Positions 1-7,188 of a stretch of DNA of 36,338 nt are shown here, one piece after another. Where the stretch lies: NCBI GenBank assembly GCA_904419035.1, contig CAJFQL010000020.1, positions 1 through 36,338 on the forward strand, given 5' to 3'. Source of the stretch: Heritagella caecorum. GTDB taxonomy: Bacteria > Bacillota > Clostridia > Oscillospirales > Acutalibacteraceae. Position 1 is the first letter of the stretch. Every line of letters begins with the position of its first letter. The notes under the pieces are model-generated. The model ran no database searches. It had not been told where the DNA came from and saw nothing but the letters and a program-made list of their open reading frames with translations. The position numbers were made by a program, and so were the translations under genes.

Positions 1-19
1 TTCCTTTTTCCCATAGTAA

Positions 20-62
20 TACCCCCTGATGTAGTACTTCCATTTTCCTACATCAGGGGGTA
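20..62. terminator. Perfect 15-bp hairpin at window start
   Basis: Arms 20-34 and 48-62 are perfect reverse complements around a 13-nt loop (core CCCCCTGATGTAG). No good U-run follows, so it is either the end of an upstream transcript lying outside the window or a regulatory dyad. Nothing else is seen in 63-131. Confidence 0.45.
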
Positions 63-131
63 CTTTGTCTATTGTCCGTTTTTACTGGACCTGTTCAGGT
101 GGAAAACCGGGGGCTTTTTTCGTTTTGGGGG

Positions 132-187
132 TTGACAGCACCGGGAACCCGTTGTATTATTGTATTAGTCAGTTAGTACAATAATAC
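132..187 (+). promoter_or_regulatory. GntR operon promoter with overlapping operator
   Basis: The -35 TTGACA (132-137) is followed by a 17-nt spacer and the -10 TATTAT (155-160). A perfect 11-bp inverted repeat, GTATTATTGTA (154-164) and TACAATAATAC (177-187), covers the -10 and start region. GntR/YtrA-type repressors bind such AT-rich dyads, so the downstream regulator probably represses its own operon. The binding is inference; the dyad is visible. Confidence 0.85.
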
Positions 188-208
188 AGTAGGAAAGGAG
201 GCGACCGG

Positions 209-595
209 ATGGCATGGAGCTTTGACGCTGACCGCCCGATCTTTCAGCAGATTGCCGATATCCTCACGGCGCGGATTCTCGCCGGGCAATATGCCCCGGG
301 GGAAAAACTGCCTGCCGTGCGGGAACTGGCGCTGGAAGCGGGGGTGAACCCCAACACCATGCAGCGGGCGCTTGCCGATGTGGAAGCCCAGGGGCTGGTG
401 TTTACCCGGCGCGGGGACGGGCGGTATGTCAGCAAGGAGGAACAGGCCGTGCAAAAAGCGCGGCAGCAAAGCGCCGCACGGTATATGGACGAGATGATCG
501 CGGCGCTCACGGCGCTGGGGATTGCCCCCGGCGACATTCCGGGCCTGGTGGCGGCCCATTTGAAACAAGGAGAAGAAAAGAGGCGGACTGTATGA
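209..595 (+). CDS. GntR-family (YtrA subfamily) transcriptional regulator
   Basis: A 128-residue DNA-binding repressor. The N-terminal winged helix (about residues 8-75) carries the GntR pattern: 'PIFQQIADILTARILAG', 'GEKLPAVRELALEAGVNPNTMQRAL' and 'GDGRYV'. Only a short helical tail follows, as in the YtrA subfamily, rather than the long FCD or UTRA effector domains. The ATG at 209 follows the ribosome binding site AAAGGAGG. The stop overlaps the ATPase start in an ATGA, so the two are translationally coupled. YtrA-type regulators usually control the ABC exporter in the same operon, often in response to cell-envelope stress or antibiotics. That role is inferred from family and context; the ligand is unknown. 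Confidence 0.9.
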   Translation: MAWSFDADRPIFQQIADILTARILAGQYAPGEKLPAVRELALEAGVNPNTMQRALADVEAQGLVFTRRGDGRYVSKEEQAVQKARQQSAARYMDEMIAALTALGIAPGDIPGLVAAHLKQGEEKRRTV

Positions 596-1293
596 ACGAA
601 ATCTTGATCGAGAGCCGCGGGCTCTGTAAAAATTTCGGCGCCCTGCCGGCTTTGCAGAATGTGACTTTCACCCTGCCCAAAGGGCGGATCGTGGGGCTGC
701 TGGGCCCCAACGGCAGCGGGAAAACCACGCTGTTAAAGCTGATGAACGGGCTTTTGACCCCTACGGCCGGCACGCTGACCATCGGCGGGCACCCCATCGG
801 GGTGGAAACGAAGAAAATCGTTTCGTATTTGCCGGACCGCAATTTTTTGTCGCCGTGGATGACGGTGGAACAGATGTGCACGTACTTTGCCGATTTCTTC
901 GGGGATTTTGACCGGGCGCGGGCCGATGAGATGCTGGCGCAGCTGCAAATCGACAAAACCCGCAAGTGCAAAACCCTGTCGAAAGGCACCCAGGAAAAAG
1001 TGGCGCTGATCCTTGCGATGAGCCGCAACGCCCAACTTTACCTGCTGGACGAACCCATTGCCGGGGTGGACCCTGCAGCGCGGGATTCCATTTTGCGCAC
1101 CATTGTGGGCAGCTACCGGGAGGACGCCACCATTTTGATCTCCACCCACCTGATCGCCGACGTGGAACCGGTGCTTTCCGATGTGCTGTTTTTGCAGTAC
1201 GGGCACATTGTGCTGCAAGACACCGTCGACGCCATCCGCGAACGGGAAAAGAAGAGTGTGGACGCGCTGTTCCGGGAGGTGTTCCGATGCTGA
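592..1293 (+). CDS. ABC transporter ATP-binding protein
   Basis: A 233-residue ATPase subunit. It has Walker A GPNGSGKTT (about residues 38-46), a degenerate signature LSKGTQEK, Walker B YLLDEPIAG and the switch histidine in ISTHL. Length and motifs fit the single-domain ATPases of YtrB-type exporters. It sits between the GntR regulator (4-nt overlap) and the membrane subunit (7-nt overlap), so the three form one tightly coupled operon. It should power export or membrane-protein stress defence by the 1287-2087 permease. The substrate cannot be told from sequence. Confidence 0.92.
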   Translation: MNEILIESRGLCKNFGALPALQNVTFTLPKGRIVGLLGPNGSGKTTLLKLMNGLLTPTAGTLTIGGHPIGVETKKIVSYLPDRNFLSPWMTVEQMCTYFADFFGDFDRARADEMLAQLQIDKTRKCKTLSKGTQEKVALILAMSRNAQLYLLDEPIAGVDPAARDSILRTIVGSYREDATILISTHLIADVEPVLSDVLFLQYGHIVLQDTVDAIREREKKSVDALFREVFRC

Positions 1294-2087
1294 AAAAATT
1301 ATACCGTCATGAATTCCATGCGCTGTTCCGTTCCTTGTGGCCGCTGTACGCCGGGCTTTTAGTGCTGGCACTGCTGAGCCGCCTGATGGACATGAGCTTT
1401 TTTGACCGCCGCCAGCTGGTGGTGCAAATCCTGTATAACAGCTTTATGAGCCTGTATGTGCTGGGGATTATTGCCATGCTGATTATCAGCTTTGCGGTCG
1501 TCATCGTGCGGTTTTACCGTCATTTGCTCACGGGCGAAGGGTATTTGAGCTTTACTTTGCCCTTTACCGCCGGGCAGCACATCACCTGCAAACTGGTGTG
1601 CGGCGTGGTGGCGGGCCTTGTGAGCTTTGCGTTCACGGTGTTGTCGCTGCTCATTTTGAGCCTGGGCACCGGGTTTATCGACTGGCATGGCTTTTTTGCC
1701 GGCCTTTGGCAGCTGTTAGGGAGCATCCCCGCCTGGCAGGCTATTTTGCTGGTGGTGGAAGTGGTGCTGCTCATCCCCGTGGCGCTGTGCCAATCGCTTT
1801 TGATGTTTTACGTATCCATGGCCATCGGCCAACAGTGCAAAAACCGCATAGGCGGCGCGGTGCTGGCGTACCTCGCGATTGAAGCTGCGCTGCAGGTGCT
1901 GGCGTTTGCGGTGATCATGCCCCTTTCCACCCAGATCATGCCGCTGATCGACTGGCTGTCACGTATGACAGGGATTGAAGCGGCCCTCACCGGCCTGAGT
2001 ACGGCCCTGGGTATTTCCCTGATTCTCAGCGCGATTTACTATCTCGTCACCCGGCATTTGCTCACCCACAAACTGAATCTGGAATAA
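1287..2087 (+). CDS. ABC transporter membrane subunit (six predicted TM helices)
   Basis: A 266-residue hydrophobic protein. About six membrane segments are visible, including the stretches around LWPLYAGLLVLALL, VLGIIAMLIISFAVVIV, VVAGLVSFAFTVLSLLIL, AILLVVEVVLLIPVAL, AVLAYLAIEAALQVLAFAV and LGISLILSAIYYLV. The ATG at 1287 overlaps the end of the ATPase gene and puts a positively charged MLKKLYRHEF start on the protein. An upstream in-frame extension exists but lies inside the ATPase gene and is not hydrophobic. The protein is presumably the permease of the exporter. It resembles uncharacterised ABC-2-like permeases rather than a named transporter. Confidence 0.85.
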   Translation: MLKKLYRHEFHALFRSLWPLYAGLLVLALLSRLMDMSFFDRRQLVVQILYNSFMSLYVLGIIAMLIISFAVVIVRFYRHLLTGEGYLSFTLPFTAGQHITCKLVCGVVAGLVSFAFTVLSLLILSLGTGFIDWHGFFAGLWQLLGSIPAWQAILLVVEVVLLIPVALCQSLLMFYVSMAIGQQCKNRIGGAVLAYLAIEAALQVLAFAVIMPLSTQIMPLIDWLSRMTGIEAALTGLSTALGISLILSAIYYLVTRHLLTHKLNLE

Positions 2088-2090
2088 GAA

Positions 2091-2124
2091 AAAAGGAAGG
2101 TTTTAAAAAGACCTTCCTTTTTTT
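2091..2124 (+). terminator. Rho-independent terminator of the GntR/ABC operon
   Basis: Arms AAAAGGAAGGT (2091-2101) and ACCTTCCTTTT (2111-2121) are perfect complements and run into a T-tract, directly after the permease stop. Confidence 0.88.
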
Positions 2125-2150
2125 GCTGTGGCGCGCACCCAAAAAGCCTA

Positions 2151-2211
2151 GTCATGACGGTACCAGTTTTCCGGCAATGCCCCCAGCGTCATTTCGCCAA
2201 ACGTGAAAAAA
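2151..2211 (+). repeat. 60-bp intergenic unit, copy 1
   Basis: Begins GTCATGACGGTACCAG, has CCGGC in the middle and ends CAGCGTCATTTCGCC + AAACGTG + A-run. ATGACG near the start can pair with CGTCAT near the end. Confidence 0.8.
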
Positions 2212-2212
2212 G

Positions 2213-2254
2213 GCGTGACGGTACCAGGAGCCCGGCGGCACGCCCAAAAAGCTT
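2213..2254 (+). repeat. 60-bp intergenic unit, partial copy 2
   Basis: Only the left half (GCGTGACGGTACCAG, then CCCGGCGGC) is present. It is followed directly by the next copy through CCCAAAAAGC. Confidence 0.65.
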
Positions 2255-2331
2255 AGTCATGACGGCACCAGACTTCCGGCAATGCACCCCGCGTCATTTC
2301 GCTAAACGTGAAAAAACGCTAAACGTAAAAA
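2255..2331 (+). repeat. 60-bp intergenic unit, copy 3 with duplicated tail
   Basis: A full unit (AGTCATGACGGCACCAG to CGTCATTTCGCTAAACGTG) followed by a second short tail, CGCTAAACGTAAAAA. The same tail duplication is seen in the copy at 9976. Confidence 0.78.
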
Positions 2332-2425
2332 TTTCGCCGGCCTTTTTGAAAGGCCGCGGATTCCAAAGGCGGCGCCTTTGGCCGCCTCTCACAAGAGGCG
2401 GAACACTCTTTCTATCCATAACGCG

Positions 2426-2711
2426 GGACGGTGGCGGCGGGGGAAACCCACGTATGGGGTTTCCCCCCTTCTATGATGCCCCTTTGATTTTGGCAGCTGG
2501 CAACCGGTAGCGCACCATAAACCCAGCACAGCGTGCCCCCTTTTACCTTCACCGTTAACACTCTATTTTTCATAGCGTTAACGAATCATCCTTCCCTTTT
2601 ATCGAAAAATTATCGAAAAACGATTTCGGATGGAACAAAGGGAAAACGGGAAACTTTTGGCGCTCAGCGCACACCATTCATCCCTTCGTGCGACTGTGCA
2701 CGGGGAACCCC
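2426..2711 (+). repeat. 286-bp duplicated block, copy 1
   Basis: Starts GGACGGTGGCGGCGGGGGAA and ends CACGGGGAACCCC. It matches 10568-10853 closely over most of its length, with a diverged stretch near 2510-2550. It contains a GGGGGAAACCC/GGGTTTCCCCC hairpin, a 31-bp dyad (2553-2583) and a segment with two copies of TTATCGAAAAA. Confidence 0.85.
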
Positions 2712-2718
2712 TTGATAG

Positions 2719-2775
2719 GGTTCCCCACGGCCCGGCCGTCCACCGGACGCCCGGCCCTCCCCTCCTGATCTTTGG
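2719..2775 (+). repeat. 57-bp GC hairpin module, copy 1
   Basis: Runs from GGTTCCCCACGG through GTCCACCGGAC to CCCCTCCTGATCTTTGG. It is nearly identical to 10387-10443. Its CCACCGG core and CTTTGG end are shared with the unrelated-stem hairpin module at 2905. Confidence 0.75.
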
Positions 2776-2815
2776 AATGAAAAAGAGCCGTCTACTGCGG
2801 CGGGCCAAAATTCCT

Positions 2816-2875
2816 AGTCATGACGGCACCAGGTACCCGGCTTCCTTCCCAGAAACATTTCGCTGAACGTAAAAA
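2816..2875 (+). repeat. 60-bp intergenic unit, copy 4 (AGAAACATTTCGC subtype)
   Basis: AGTCATGACGGCACCAGG, then CCCGGC, then AGAAACATTTCGCTGAACG and an A-run. The right half has AGAAACATT instead of AGCGTCATT, so the short internal pairing is lost. Confidence 0.75.
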
Positions 2876-2929
2876 GGGGGACCCCATGCGTGGGTCCCCC
2901 ATCAGGAAACAGCCCACCGGGCTGTTTCC
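2876..2929 (+). repeat. Twin-hairpin module, copy 1
   Basis: Hairpin A (2876-2900) has arms GGGGGACCC and GGGTCCCCC. Hairpin B (2905-2929) has arms GGAAACAGCCC and GGGCTGTTTCC around an ACC loop. In the other two copies both stems carry paired substitutions. Confidence 0.82.
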
Positions 2930-2961
2930 TTCCCCCCTCCTGCGCTTTGGGGGTAAAAGAT

Positions 2962-3058
2962 TTTCGCTCGTTGCGACGAGCGAGGCGGGGCGCTGCCCCT
3001 CCACCCCGTCCCCTTTTTGAAAAAGGGGAACGAAAACTTTATGTGCCGGGCCGGGTAA
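2962..3058 (+). repeat. GCTCG hairpin plus CCCC-T-run/A-run-GGGG module, copy 1
   Basis: Contains GCTCGTTGCGACGAGC and then a palindrome TCCCCTTTTT/AAAAAGGGGA, followed by ACGAAAACTTTA. It is related to 10053-10118 and 10922-11016. Confidence 0.78.
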
Positions 3059-3080
3059 CTGGGTGCTCACCCAAAAACCT

Positions 3081-3142
3081 AAGCGTGACGGCACCAGACA
3101 CCCGGCGGCGCTGCCAGAAATATTTCGCTAAACGTGAAAAAA
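3081..3142 (+). repeat. 60-bp intergenic unit, copy 5
   Basis: AAGCGTGACGGCACCAG to AGAAATATTTCGC + TAAACGTG + A-run. It runs directly into the terminator at 3137-3174. Confidence 0.75.
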
Positions 3143-3174
3143 GACTTTCTGCGTTTATACAGAAAGTCTTTTTT
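3137..3174. terminator. Bidirectional terminator between island 1 and the GH3 gene
   Basis: Perfect arms AAAAAAGACTTTCTG (3137-3151) and CAGAAAGTCTTTTTT (3160-3174) with an 8-nt loop. It gives a T-tract on both strands. On the minus strand it ends the antiporter-GH3 operon. Confidence 0.88.
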
Positions 3175-3195
3175 CTTTCTTTTATTCCTCTTTGT

Positions 3196-5382
3196 TTACT
3201 CTGTTAGGCCGAATCCGTAGTCGTACCGGTTGCCCATTTCGTCTTCATACGGTTCCATGTCAAGGGGCATATCTTCACAGTGGCGTTCCACCGTTTCCAT
3301 GTCCCGCGGCATTTGCACCGGCAACCGCCCGGAGGGTTTCGCGGCGCCGCTGAGCAAATCCAGCACCGCCCGGCGCTCCACCCCAAAGTCGATGAGGATG
3401 GCGTCACACAGCGGTTCCACTTCCGTCATCACCGTGGGGTTGTGCATGCGCAGGCACACGATCACCGGTTTGTCCCCGGCCAGGCGGCGGGTTTCCTCCA
3501 GGATATCCAGGTCGCGTTCGTTGGCGCATATAGCCGTTTTACCCCGGTAGCTGCGGTCGCTGTCCTTTTCGCGGATGTCCCCGCCCGCCAGGCTCTTTTC
3601 CCGCGCCGCCGTGGCGGTATAGGGCCGGTATTGCAGGGAAATGGGCCGGTAGCCGTTGCCGCCTTTTTCTACATCCGTCGGGTCATAGGGGTCGCACAGC
3701 GGGCTTTCCATGAAAACAAGACAGAAGTCCGCTTCCTGCGGCGTCTCCACCCGCCGGTAATAGGGCGCTAAAACATCCGGCTGCATGGGGTCTTCGTCCC
3801 GGGCCGGGTCCATGCCGCGGAAAAAGTTTTTGCGCGCGTTGATGTGCCGGTGCGGGATGTACACTTTTTGCCCCTTTTGCCGGGGGAAGGCCCCTCCTTT
3901 ATTTTTCAGCAGCACCAGCGAGCGCAGCTGGGCCTGGTAGCCCGCGGCCCGGTGTTCCTGACAGCCCACCACCCGGGCGCTCTCTTCGGGGTCGAGGTAC
4001 GGGTTTTCGAACAGCCCGACTCTAAAGAAATTCATTAGCAGCCGCCGGGCGCTGTCTTCCATACGGGCGCGCATGGCCTTTTCGCCGTACTTTTCGCACC
4101 CCAGCCGGTACGCTTCCAGCACCGGGGCGCTGTCGCGGTTGCCGCCGAACTGGTCCACGCCGTTTTCAATGGCCAATAGATGGCGCTCGGCTTCCGACAG
4201 GGATTCCACGCCGTAACACCGGCTGCCAAAGCTGTCCATCACCGGGGCCGGGTCGCCGGTAATCCCCCAGTCGGTGCACACCACGCCGTCATAGCCATAG
4301 GTGCCCCGCAGCAGGTCGTGGATCAGATACCGGTTATAGGAATTGCCGTTGGTTTCCGTGCCCTGGCCGGTGGAAACCGTGTAATAGGGCATAATAGATG
4401 CCGCTTTTTTCGTGGGGCCGTCGAGGGCAAACGCCCCTTTGGTAAACGGGGTCAGGTGTTCGGCAAAATTCCCGCCGGGGTACACCGCATATTTGCCAAA
4501 AGCATAGTGGGCATCCCGGCCGCCTTCGCCGGTGCCGCCGCCGGGCCAGTGTTTAGCCATGGCGCACACGCTCTCTTTCCCCCAGCCGTCTTTCGTCCCC
4601 GGGGTGGTCTGCAGCCCGTCGCAGTACGCTTTGGCGTACGCCTGCACCAGCGCCGGCCCGCTGCCGAAGGTATCTTCCAGGCGCATCCACCGCGGTTCGG
4701 TGCCCAAATCCACCTGGGGCGACAGGGCCGTGGTGATACCCAGGGCCCGGTACTCTTTGGCAATGATATGGGCATAGTCCCGGCACTGGTCCGGCGAAAA
4801 CGCCGCCGCCATGCCCAGCCCTTCCGGCCACAGGGAGACATCCACCCCGGCGCTCTTAAATTCCGCCCCGGCTTTGCCCGCGCCGTGGCGGGGGTCCGAC
4901 GAAAAGTTCACCGGCACGCCAAAGGGCTGGGCTTCGGCAAAGGCCTGCATGGCATTATTCCATTTGGCGGCCACCCGGGTGGACTGTACCGTTACCATCA
5001 GCACATGGCGCACAAAATCTTTGCCCAAAAATTCCTTCTGTTCGTCCGTCAGGCTTTCGGGGGGCAGGCCGCTTTCGTCAAACGGTTTGCCGTCATAGTG
5101 CCCCGGGAACGGGCCGTTGGCGGCGGCGGGCACCGTTTGGTGGGGGGAATACAGCATCAGCCCCGCAATGGCCTCCATGGGCAGCCGGGCGGCCAGGTCC
5201 CGGGCCCGCTCCTCATAGGAGAGCCGCCAGTCTTCAAAGGGGAGCAGTTCCCCGGTGCCGCACAAATCGCGGAACACCTGGCCGTCCTGTTCGATCACCC
5301 GATTAAGGGCGGTACCCAGGGTAGGGCCGTTTTCATTTTCGTACAGGGTGTACCCCTGCTTTTCGATTTTGCGATATGCCAT
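3196..5382 (-). CDS. Glycoside hydrolase family 3 protein (beta-glycosidase)
   Basis: A 728-residue cytoplasmic enzyme (no signal peptide) in conventional GH3 order, with the TIM-barrel domain first and the alpha/beta sandwich second. The barrel has 'SSDPRHG', the substrate-binding KHWPGGG motif, and the nucleophile Asp371 in VCTDWG. The second domain starts near 'LRSLVLLKNKGG', and the protein ends in a short YDYGFGL tail typical of the family. GH3 enzymes remove terminal beta-linked glucose or xylose from oligosaccharides; the exact substrate is not predictable. The ATG at 5382 follows GAGGAGG. The gene begins 18 bases after the antiporter stop on the same strand, so the two are probably co-transcribed. 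A second, permuted GH3 lies at 7189. Confidence 0.92.
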   Translation of the reverse strand: MAYRKIEKQGYTLYENENGPTLGTALNRVIEQDGQVFRDLCGTGELLPFEDWRLSYEERARDLAARLPMEAIAGLMLYSPHQTVPAAANGPFPGHYDGKPFDESGLPPESLTDEQKEFLGKDFVRHVLMVTVQSTRVAAKWNNAMQAFAEAQPFGVPVNFSSDPRHGAGKAGAEFKSAGVDVSLWPEGLGMAAAFSPDQCRDYAHIIAKEYRALGITTALSPQVDLGTEPRWMRLEDTFGSGPALVQAYAKAYCDGLQTTPGTKDGWGKESVCAMAKHWPGGGTGEGGRDAHYAFGKYAVYPGGNFAEHLTPFTKGAFALDGPTKKAASIMPYYTVSTGQGTETNGNSYNRYLIHDLLRGTYGYDGVVCTDWGITGDPAPVMDSFGSRCYGVESLSEAERHLLAIENGVDQFGGNRDSAPVLEAYRLGCEKYGEKAMRARMEDSARRLLMNFFRVGLFENPYLDPEESARVVGCQEHRAAGYQAQLRSLVLLKNKGGAFPRQKGQKVYIPHRHINARKNFFRGMDPARDEDPMQPDVLAPYYRRVETPQEADFCLVFMESPLCDPYDPTDVEKGGNGYRPISLQYRPYTATAAREKSLAGGDIREKDSDRSYRGKTAICANERDLDILEETRRLAGDKPVIVCLRMHNPTVMTEVEPLCDAILIDFGVERRAVLDLLSGAAKPSGRLPVQMPRDMETVERHCEDMPLDMEPYEDEMGNRYDYGFGLTE

Positions 5383-5400
5383 AAAACTTCCTCCTCGTTT

Positions 5401-6996
5401 TTATTCTTCCAACAGTACCAGTACGTCATGTTCTTTTGGCTCCGTCCTGCCGTGGGGGATAATGAATTTTTCGCCACGGCGCAGGGCCACCACCAGCCGC
5501 CCGCCGCTTTGAGACAGGGGGCGGCCTTCCCATTCGTCACCCTTTTGCACGGTATACTCAAACAGATGGATGTTTAGGTTTTCGTCCGGCGACAGGGTAC
5601 TCATGATTACCGCATCCCCCGATAGCAGCACGGTGCTACCGTCTGGTATCAGGTGTTCACTATCCCGCAGCACCAGCGCCAGCAGGACATTGGGCGGCAA
5701 AGATAGGTTTTTCACCGCCTTCCCGGCCCAGGGATGCCCCTCGCTGATCATCAGCCGCACAAACTGCACCGGCGTTTCTTCGCTGTAATCGCTGAAAGTG
5801 CGCAATACGTTGCTGTCTTTATCGATCATTTTAAGGCCCCTGGCCACCGGGGGCAGCAGTGTGCCTTGTAGCGTAATAGAAAATAGCACAATGAAAAACA
5901 CTAAGTGGAAAATATCCCCGTGCAGCACCGCCTGGTCGGTGGTGGCCATAATGGCAAACACAATCGACGCCGCCCCCCGCAGCCCGGCCCACGCGGTGAG
6001 CAGCTGCTGCCGCCACGAGCACCGGAACGGCGTGAGCACCAGCGCCACCGCCACCGGCCGGGCGATAAACGTTAAAAATAGCGCGATCAGCAGCCCTGAC
6101 CCGGCCACCGCCGGCAAATGGGACGGGAACGACAAAAGCCCCAGCAAAAAGAAGATGAGCATTTGCATCAGTCCCGTGAGCCCGTCGAAAAAGTGCACCA
6201 GCGCCTTTTTGCCCGGCACACCCTGGGGATGGTTCCCCAGTATCAACCCAAATAGGTATGTGCTCAAATACCCGTTGCCGCCCACCCACGCGGGCAGCAC
6301 GTAGGAAAACAGCACCAGCGCTACCACCAGCACGGTGTCAAAGCCCTCCGGCAGGCCTTTTAGGTGTTTTAACGCCCACAACGCCACCAACGCCAGCACC
6401 ACGCCCCCTACGGCGCCGTACACCACCTGGGCGAAAATCGTGTACAAAATCGCCCCACCGGAGCCGGTGCCGTTCATCACGCTGAGCACCACGGCGGTGA
6501 GCATATAGGCGCAGGGGTCGTTACTGCCGCTTTCCACTTCCAACAGGGACGCGGTGTGGTCCCGCAAATCCAGCTTTTTGGAGCGCAAAACCGAAAACAC
6601 CGATGCCGCGTCGGTGGAGCCCACCACGCTGCCCAGCAGCATGCTCTCCCAAAACGGCAGATGCAACACAAAATAGGCAAACAGCCCCGTCAGCCCGGCG
6701 GTGACCACCACCCCCACGGTGGAAAGCAGCACCGCTTGGGGCGCTACGGGTTTTGCTTCGTGCCACTTGGTGCCGAAGCCTCCGTAGAACATGATGAAAA
6801 TCAGCGCCGTGGAACAGATCTGTTCCGCCAGGTGGTAGTCGTCAAACCAGATTTTCACCACGCCGTCGGACCCGAACGCCATGCCCAGCAAAATAAAGAT
6901 GAGCAGCATGGGCACCCCCAGCCGGGACGAGACCCGCTGGCACACAATACACAAAAAAATTACGGCCGCCGCCAAAAACAAAGCTGTCAGCAACAC
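5401..6996 (-). CDS. CPA1-type cation/proton antiporter with C-terminal TrkA_C domains (NhaP2/CvrA-like)
   Basis: A 531-residue membrane protein. Residues 1 to about 395 are a Na+/H+ exchanger domain with roughly 12 hydrophobic segments and the conserved GSVVGSTDAASVFSVLRS and ESGSNDPCAYMLT stretches, whose aspartates form the ion site in this family. Residues from about 400 to 531 form a soluble tail resembling TrkA_C regulatory domains ('VLLALVLRDSEHLIPDGSTVLLSGD' and 'HDVLVLLEE'). NhaP2-type proteins exchange K+ or Na+ for protons. The start is a GTG at 6996 with AAAGGAG just upstream. It precedes the GH3 gene in an operon, an odd pairing that may reflect ion or pH coupling or simple adjacency. 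Confidence 0.9.
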   Translation of the reverse strand: MLLTALFLAAAVIFLCIVCQRVSSRLGVPMLLIFILLGMAFGSDGVVKIWFDDYHLAEQICSTALIFIMFYGGFGTKWHEAKPVAPQAVLLSTVGVVVTAGLTGLFAYFVLHLPFWESMLLGSVVGSTDAASVFSVLRSKKLDLRDHTASLLEVESGSNDPCAYMLTAVVLSVMNGTGSGGAILYTIFAQVVYGAVGGVVLALVALWALKHLKGLPEGFDTVLVVALVLFSYVLPAWVGGNGYLSTYLFGLILGNHPQGVPGKKALVHFFDGLTGLMQMLIFFLLGLLSFPSHLPAVAGSGLLIALFLTFIARPVAVALVLTPFRCSWRQQLLTAWAGLRGAASIVFAIMATTDQAVLHGDIFHLVFFIVLFSITLQGTLLPPVARGLKMIDKDSNVLRTFSDYSEETPVQFVRLMISEGHPWAGKAVKNLSLPPNVLLALVLRDSEHLIPDGSTVLLSGDAVIMSTLSPDENLNIHLFEYTVQKGDEWEGRPLSQSGGRLVVALRRGEKFIIPHGRTEPKEHDVLVLLEE

Positions 6997-7054
6997 TTCT
7001 TCTCCTTTCCTTCCCGTAAGGGGTTTTTCCCCGAAAATTTAGGCACTTTTTTTC

Positions 7055-7083
7055 ATTATATCATAGGTAGGAAAAGAAAATCC
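7055..7083 (-). promoter_or_regulatory. Probable antiporter promoter
   Basis: On the minus strand a consensus -10 TATAAT (plus 7055-7060) lies 17 nt from a weak -35 GATTTT (plus 7078-7083). It is back-to-back with the permuted GH3 promoter. Confidence 0.45.
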
Positions 7084-7126
7084 ATCATTTTGCCGGATAG
7101 AACCGTTTCTTTTCCCCGGCTTTCCA

Positions 7127-7155
7127 TTGTTTTCCCTTGGCAGATATGGTAAAAT
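7127..7155 (+). promoter_or_regulatory. Promoter of the permuted GH3 gene
   Basis: -35 TTGTTT (7127-7132), 17-nt spacer, -10 TAAAAT (7150-7155) with an extended-10 TG at 7147-7148. Confidence 0.6.
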
Positions 7156-7188
7156 GGTGCCAAATACGGTGTGAGGAGGAACTTTTTT

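Larger units (their letters stand above)
2125..3136. repeat. Gene-free repeat island 1
   Basis: About 1 kb without a credible gene; open frames here are short, low in protein character and run through the repeats. It is a mosaic of modules that recur in 9961-11203: a ~60-bp unit, a 286-bp block, hairpin modules, and a CCCC-T-run/A-run-GGGG element. The modules occur in a different order and number in the two islands. Several hairpins keep pairing through paired base changes (see findings). The function is unknown. Confidence 0.85.

Noticed and set aside
4180..5577. 465-codon plus-strand frame opposite the GH3 gene and antiporter end
   Set aside because: Shadow of two well-supported minus-strand genes; it has no ribosome site or domain.
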